A stretch of 64,000 nt of DNA, from assembly GCA_029990175.1 (NCBI GenBank), contig JARKIP010000053.1, positions 15,766,001 to 15,830,000 of the forward strand, read 5' to 3'. The stretch's first letter is position 1, and each line of letters begins with the position of its first letter. Position numbers and translations under genes: made by a program. Of this stretch, positions 60,885 through 64,000 are shown piece by piece. The DNA comes from Petunia secreta. Lineage: Eukaryota > Streptophyta > Magnoliopsida > Solanales > Solanaceae. The notes under the pieces are model-generated. The model saw only the letters and a program-made list of their open reading frames with translations. It did not search any database and had not been told where the DNA came from.

Positions 60885-61499
60885 AGCCCCAAAGTCATCT
60901 TGCCCCACAAAGCCGGATTTCTTTATCAGTCGATTGCAGACAAGCTTATCATTGATACTGCAACTGACATCTACAAGTTTTTTAGTTTTTTTTATCATTA
61001 TTTATTTATTACTCTATTTATCAAGTCTTGTTTGCAGTTACTTGCTTACCGTTTGTCAAGTTTATTACAGGATTTTAGCGGCACCGCAACAATATTTGGA
61101 GCATAACGTAGAACTCTTTCTTAGTAGTGAACTGGGGCAATCGTTGATGAGCTACACTCGTCAACGAGGATCTGAAGAATCGCACTCGAACAAGCAAGTC
61201 TATCCTAATCTTTCATTTCGGATTAGGGCGTCAGTTTGAATTCTTTCTTATTCGTGCGTCCTTTTCTGTCAATCGTGCGAGCCTTCGTTTCTAAGTGTCG
61301 TCGAACTACATATGGCATGATTCTCTTTCAGCCCGAGATATGTAGGCAACTCGGAAGCTAGAGTTCGGCTATGCCTATAATCCTCGGCTTTTGGACCATG
61401 GAATCAAGAGTCATTGGCTTTATCGTGACAAAATTGGCTTTATGTCAACTTCTTTACCCTGAAAACTCTTTCATCCTTTTCCGGGTAAAGAGGGGAAGC
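60885..61499 (+). other. E5 pre-3'-LTR block shared with E3
   Basis: Co-linear with 50150-50728. A 188-aa open frame (60673-61239) overlaps it but is not kept in E3. Ends in the purine tract before the LTR. Confidence 0.8.
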
Positions 61500-61731
61500 T
61501 GTTGATACCCAATTTGTCCCGAAAATAATAATCATTTAAAAAATAAGATCAATTTCAAATTTTAAATTGAATTAATTAAACTTTGAAAGAAAAGAGGCTA
61601 TAATTAAAGTATACAACCCAATCCCAGCCTGCCCCGTGCAAACTACCCCTTTTAAACTTAATCCCATTTTGTTGAAATATATCCGAAACCTGTCTTATCT
61701 TAAAGAAAGGGTAATTTTTTGGGGTTCAACA
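61500..61731 (+). repeat. E5 3' LTR (232 bp)
   Basis: TGTTGATACC…GGTTCAACA, about 11 differences from 55586-55818. Confidence 0.93.
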
Positions 61732-61736
61732 AGCGG

Positions 61737-61806
61737 ACTGAAACCCACGATCTCAGCATTAATGAGGGGCATATCGTGCATCACCCGCGATCTAAGTGCG
61801 AAGGAG
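61737..61806 (+). repeat. E1 3' LTR, right part
   Basis: 'actgaaacccacgatctcag' and 'tctaagtgcgaaggag' continue the E1 LTR after E5. Beyond 61806 the similarity to 23487 onward is lost, although AT-rich LTR-like sequence goes on to about 62053. Confidence 0.8.
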
Positions 61807-62519
61807 TCACAATTATATCAATCCTATTTGCTATTAATATCACTAATGTATCAATGTAAAGGCATTCACATATATTGCCGAAACTCTGTCAAATTGTAAT
61901 CCCAACTATTGAATATCAAAGTATTACATTCTTGTTTTCTTATTCATTGTCATTTTCTTTATTTACTTATATATTACAATCTTGATACAATATATTGCTT
62001 GTAATCTAAAACAAATTCAATTGTATTTCTAAAGCCAGATTTAGACTCATACAAATATAAATATTAAAATCTATCATATGCTACACTTCTTAAATTTTTT
62101 TAGAGGAATTTTTTTCTTCCTTTGATCATCTCTTCCAAACTAGCAAATACTCTGTATGCGAGTGACCTTTATTTGCAAAAAGAATTCGTGCACATTCATT
62201 TATAGCTTTCCATGTTTAATACTAGTCATGTTGGCTTTCAACTAGTACTTAGAATTTTTGATGGTATTGTATGTCCTTCTTTTGATAAGTTTAACCGCAA
62301 GTAGGCAGCTCATTTTCATACCTAATTATTTATATCTCATTTCTTTTGTTAATTTTAGTCTTTATTTTATGCTCCATAATTATGTAACGAGACTTGGGGT
62401 AGGTTTTATTAAACTCTGATACTGAAGCCAGAAGTTGATTGACATTATTGATCGATAGTAACTAAGTCTTTCTAACGAGTCGGGTTGATCTGGACCGACT
62501 TGGACCAGTAAGGGAGATA
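61807..62519. other. Unassigned sequence after E1
   Basis: AT-rich. It may hold the true end of the E1 3' LTR (candidate …TACA at 62053) and flanking DNA. No gene is visible. Confidence 0.4.
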
Positions 62520-62845
62520 ATTGATAAGATCAAAACTTATAATGTTAAAAAAAAATTATAAAAGAAGAAAGAAAGAAGAGCAATAAGGAAACACCAAGGA
62601 AGTTAACAATAGTGGCTGCCTATTGAAAAAAAATTGTGTAATGAAAAGGTAGAAGGTATAAAAGAAAGAAAATATTTAGAGGTTAGCTACTATACCTATA
62701 TGTAGTAAAAAAGTTGGCACCTTCACATTCTCTGTGTGGTCGTGGGCATAAGAAAAATTGTCGAACCATGTAACTCTTATCTTGTGTAAATTTTATCTTT
62801 TAAATATTTTTTCTTTCCATTAGTATGACACGCTTTCCATCAACT
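62520..62845 (+). mobile_element. Candidate Ty1/copia 5' LTR (partial)
   Basis: TATA-like 'ggtataaaagaaag' near 62657 and an end near 62842 (tttccatca), followed by the PBS-like ggatcagagc (62848-62857), close to tggtatcagagc of initiator tRNA-Met. The left end was not located. Confidence 0.5.
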
Positions 62846-62927
62846 AGGATCAGAGCATGGTATAATAGACTATGTTGGTGCAGTTACTAGTTGCAGTCAC
62901 TATTTACACAAATTTCATTGTGAAAAT

Positions 62928-64000
62928 ATGGCTATAGATGAAGAAAAAGTTAAAATTTTGACAAGTTCTATGGCAAAAATTTTGAATTCTAGAAAATACA
63001 GATAGAGGACTATCTGTACTAGACAATTATATTTATATTTAGCCCGGGTAAAATGAAAGTGTACGCCAAAGCAGATCAGGACTAATTACATCGCCAAGCT
63101 TTTGGCATGATTAGGCTAATACTGACCCAAAATATGGCATTCAATATTATTAATGAAATGACCACCTCAAGCTTGACGATAATGCTATCTAATATGTATG
63201 AGAAGCCATATTCTTCAAATAAAGTCCGTTTAATGCGCAGCTTGTTCAACTTAAAGATGTAGAAGGTGGATATTTCACGAAACTTATCAATGAGTTTAAT
63301 GTATTTTAACTCAATTGAGAGTTCTCACTGTAACATTAGGTGACAAAGTTAAGGTATTGATTTATAATCATCCATACCAGAGAGTTTGGATGCAACTATA
63401 ACTGCAGTTACTGGTTCATCGAGAAATTCCAAACTCAAGTTGGATGATATTTGAGACTTGATTTTAAGTGAAGATATTTGTCGGAGAGAAATTTTCTTTG
63501 AACACCGAAGCAACCAACAAGGAAAAATTCAAGGACGTGGAAGTTCAATGTCGAGGAGAAGAGGCCTATTTAAAAATCGCAAGGACATTACTTGTTCGAA
63601 TTGTGATAAAAAAGGCCACTACATTAGTCAGTGCAGAGAACCGAAGAAAAAGATGAAAGATCAATAAAGGGATGATAATTCAAAAAATTTAACTGCTAAA
63701 CAAGTTGGTGATGCACTAATTTTTTTGGTAGACATCCCAGTTGAATTTTTAATTCTGATATATTTTTAGTTTACCTCATGCAAAGCATAATTGCATACTT
63801 ATGTTGTTGGAAATTTAGGAAGGTTCATCTCGCAGATGATGAACCTTAGGACATTGTGGGGAAATATGAACTTCAAATAAAGACTACATAAGGGAAGCTA
63901 TAGAAATATCAAAGTGTCAAACAGATTTCGGGCCACAAGAAGAATAAGATATCTATGGGTCAAATAGACTGCAAAGGATACAAAAAAGTATTCAATAATG
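62928..64000 (+). pseudogene. Ty1/copia gag and start of pol, degenerate, cut by the window end
   Basis: Gag words appear across frames: 'QIEDYLY' near 62999, 'QLVQLKDVEGGYFTKLINEF' near 63241 and 'DLRLDFK..' near 63450. Then 63458-63667 shows a basic stretch and a clear zinc knuckle CSNCDKKGHYISQC (C-x2-C-x4-H-x4-C), followed by 'AKQVGDALIFLVDIPVEF', the usual approach to the protease. 'KVHLADDEP' and 'DIVGKYELQIK' near 63820-63880 belong to the protease/pre-integrase region. Many stops and frameshifts are present. The lineage is probably Tork-like, judged from motif wording only. Confidence 0.8.

Larger units (their letters stand above)
55586..61731 (+). mobile_element. E5: gag-only Ogre relative with very short LTRs
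   Basis: The element is 6146 bp with duplication AGCGG (55581-55585 and 61732-61736). LTRs 55586-55818 (233 bp) and 61500-61731 (232 bp) are about 95% alike. PBS tgacgactctgctgggga (55822-55839) and purine tract gtaaagaggggaag (61485-61498) correspond to those of E3. The LTR starts and ends match E3 (TGTTGACAC…, …ttgttgaaatatacc…GGGGTTCAACA), but about 3 kb of the E3-type LTR centre is missing. It carries only gag, a tandem array and the shared pre-LTR block; there is no pol. Confidence 0.93.
23172..61806 (+). mobile_element. E1: degenerate Ty3/gypsy Tat-type element hosting E2-E5
   Basis: The 5' LTR starts with TGTATTGGT at 23172; the 3' LTR copy starts at 55370 after a purine tract. Between them, on the plus strand, lie remnants of gag, protease, reverse transcriptase and a second RNase H of the kind typical of the Tat/Ogre clade. 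Integrase was not found. E2 (with E3 and E4 inside) interrupts the RNase H at 28523-54106, and E5 interrupts the 3' LTR at 55586-61736. Many stops show it is the oldest layer. The LTR similarity ends at 23486 and 61806, so the true right end is uncertain; 62053 (…TACA|AATAT, compare AATAA before 23172) is a weak candidate. Confidence 0.85.

Noticed and set aside
60673..61239. 188-aa hydrophobic open frame in E5 that could be a membrane or env-like protein
   Set aside because: The homologous block in E3 (50150-50728) does not keep the frame, and the T-rich sequence gives Phe/Leu/Ile by composition. Treated as non-coding.

Overview
The window is nuclear DNA from a dicot plant, most likely a member of the Solanaceae and plausibly Nicotiana. 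Reasons: a split plant gene for proteasome subunit alpha type-2, SINE copies of the TS type with TTG tails, Ogre/Tat, Athila-like and Del-type LTR retrotransposons, hAT elements with GACCGG or GCTCGG subterminal repeats, and a foldback MITE. Only two host loci are clear: the proteasome gene (coding exons 13713-20320, + strand) and a tRNA-Thr(AGT) at 22518-22591. Nearly everything else is transposon sequence.

Layout. 1-3720: two remnants of Del/Tekay-like LTRs with primer-binding-site relics and a broken gag. 3745-4200: antisense LINE endonuclease fragment. 4200-7900: unannotatable, apart from a TS SINE fragment and a possible decayed hAT end. 7908-12657: a complete-ended hAT element (8-bp target duplication GTTTAGAG) with a transposase broken by two stops and a second BED zinc-finger ORF. 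12666-20690: the proteasome gene, with a SINE in its likely 5' UTR intron, a 718-bp non-autonomous hAT (TSD TTCATAGG) in intron 8, a GC-AG last intron and a second SINE after the stop. 20702-21202: foldback MITE. 22518: tRNA-Thr.

23172 to about 61.8 kb is one matryoshka of retrotransposons, solved here by target duplications. E1 is an old, degenerate Ty3/gypsy Tat-type element. Inside its second RNase H lies E2, a solo LTR (28523-29780 continued at 53994-54101). Inside E2 lies E3 (29781-53988, TSD GATAA), an Ogre-like gag-only element with 3.3-kb LTRs. Inside E3 lies E4 (38142-49265, TSD GATGC), an Athila-like element on the minus strand whose two 1310-bp LTRs differ at about three positions. 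Separately, E5 (55586-61731, TSD AGCGG), a gag-only Ogre relative with only 233-bp LTRs, sits in the 3' LTR of E1. Removing E2 with its duplication rejoins the E1 RNase H reading frame, which supports the order E1, E2, E3, E4.

The right edge (about 62.5-64.0 kb) holds a decayed Ty1/copia 5' LTR, a PBS, gag with a CCHC knuckle, and the start of pol. No complete autonomous transposon is intact; the proteasome gene and the tRNA look functional. I found no wholly new biological system. The most unusual structures are the aligned stop codons in the two BED ORFs of the hAT, the phased mini-palindromes of the 70-bp array in E5, a hairpin-loop insertion site for E4, and the matched 3-kb loss in both LTRs of E5 relative to E3.
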